From Candidatus Arcticimaribacter sp. (GTDB taxonomy: Bacteria > Bacteroidota > Bacteroidia > Flavobacteriales > Flavobacteriaceae): DNA of 5,542 nucleotides. Shown here in pieces: positions 5,331 to 5,542 of this stretch (the stretch's first letter is position 1; each line of letters starts with the position of its first letter). The stretch lies in the NCBI GenBank assembly GCA_011526275.1, contig WTJP01000134.1, positions 3,258 through 8,799 of the forward strand. The letters run 5' to 3'. Below the pieces are notes generated by a model. The model saw only the letters and a program-made list of their open reading frames with translations, did not search any database and had not been told where the DNA came from. Both the position numbers and the translations under genes were made by a program.

Positions 5331-5542
5331 ATGCTGAGCATTCGCGTGCTTCGTGAAGAAGATAACCCCGTTATCGCATCGGTCATTCGATCGGTATTAA
5401 TTGAATTAGGGGTACCCAAAGTAGGAACAGCCTATGCCGATCCAGAACTCGACGCCCTCACCAGCGCTTACCAGGGGGAACGCTCCCGTTATTTTGTGGT
5501 GGAGCAGGAGGGGAGAGTAATCGGCGGTGCGGGTATAGCCCC
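5331..5542 (+). CDS. GNAT family N-acetyltransferase, N-terminal part (cut by window end)
   Basis: ATG at 5331 opens a frame that runs off the window after 70 complete codons. The protein begins MLSIRVLREEDNPVIASVIR, a typical GNAT first strand and helix (a 'iR.....D...i..vi' pattern). VGTAYADPELDAL (36-48) follows, and then the strand pair YFVVEQEGRVIGGAGIAP (54-71, the last residue inferred from two bases), where the 'vve..g.viGga.i.p' pattern is the usual beta2-beta4 region. The acetyl-CoA pyrophosphate-binding loop (R/Q-x-x-G-x-G/A) lies beyond the edge, so acceptor substrate and completeness are unknown. It is divergent from ribD with 46 bp between. The start has a possible AAAGG ribosome-binding site. 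It is unrelated in frame or sequence detail to the acetyltransferase tail at the window start. Confidence 0.85.
   Translation, partial: MLSIRVLREEDNPVIASVIRSVLIELGVPKVGTAYADPELDALTSAYQGERSRYFVVEQEGRVIGGAGIA

Overview
The window looks like an ordinary chromosomal housekeeping segment of a Bacteroidota bacterium, most likely a Flavobacteriales member. Evidence: the DnaA sequence has the Bacteroidota-style signature GKRDHATVLHACKTV; dnaA is followed by a low-molecular-weight phosphatase and a short RsmI-like methylase rather than by dnaN; almost no gene has a Shine-Dalgarno sequence; and a TAnnTTTG-type promoter element lies before ribD. Base composition is moderate in genes and strongly A/T-rich in the one real intergenic gap. 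All of this was read by eye; no database search was run.

Layout: (1) 1-93, + strand, the last 30 codons of a probable RimJ/RimL-type acetyltransferase. (2) 86-1135, +, mltG, a membrane-anchored endolytic murein transglycosylase whose start overlaps the previous stop. (3) 1124-3717, - strand, a compact unit transcribed in the order dnaA, low-molecular-weight phosphatase, RsmI-like SAM methylase, with 6 nt between the first pair and a 13-bp overlap between the second. (4) 3718-3882, an A/T-rich divergent gap holding short direct repeats and presumably the promoters for both sides. (5) 3883-4293, +, a hotdog-fold acyl-CoA thioesterase. (6) 4265-5284, -, ribD, a bifunctional riboflavin biosynthesis enzyme. 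(7) 5331-5542, +, the N-terminal part of a GNAT acetyltransferase cut by the window edge.

The genes serve cell-wall processing (mltG), replication initiation (dnaA), probable rRNA or other tetrapyrrole-methylase-type methylation, acyl-CoA hydrolysis and flavin synthesis. They do not form one pathway. The dnaA-phosphatase-methylase unit is the only clear operon.

I do not see an undescribed system here. The points worth a second look are modest: two genes that seem to start with TTG, two convergent gene pairs whose coding ends overlap (12 and 29 bp), direct repeats just upstream of dnaA without a DnaA-box cluster, one 8-bp site that could serve both as ribD promoter and GNAT ribosome-binding region, and an unassigned tyrosine phosphatase co-transcribed with the replication initiator.
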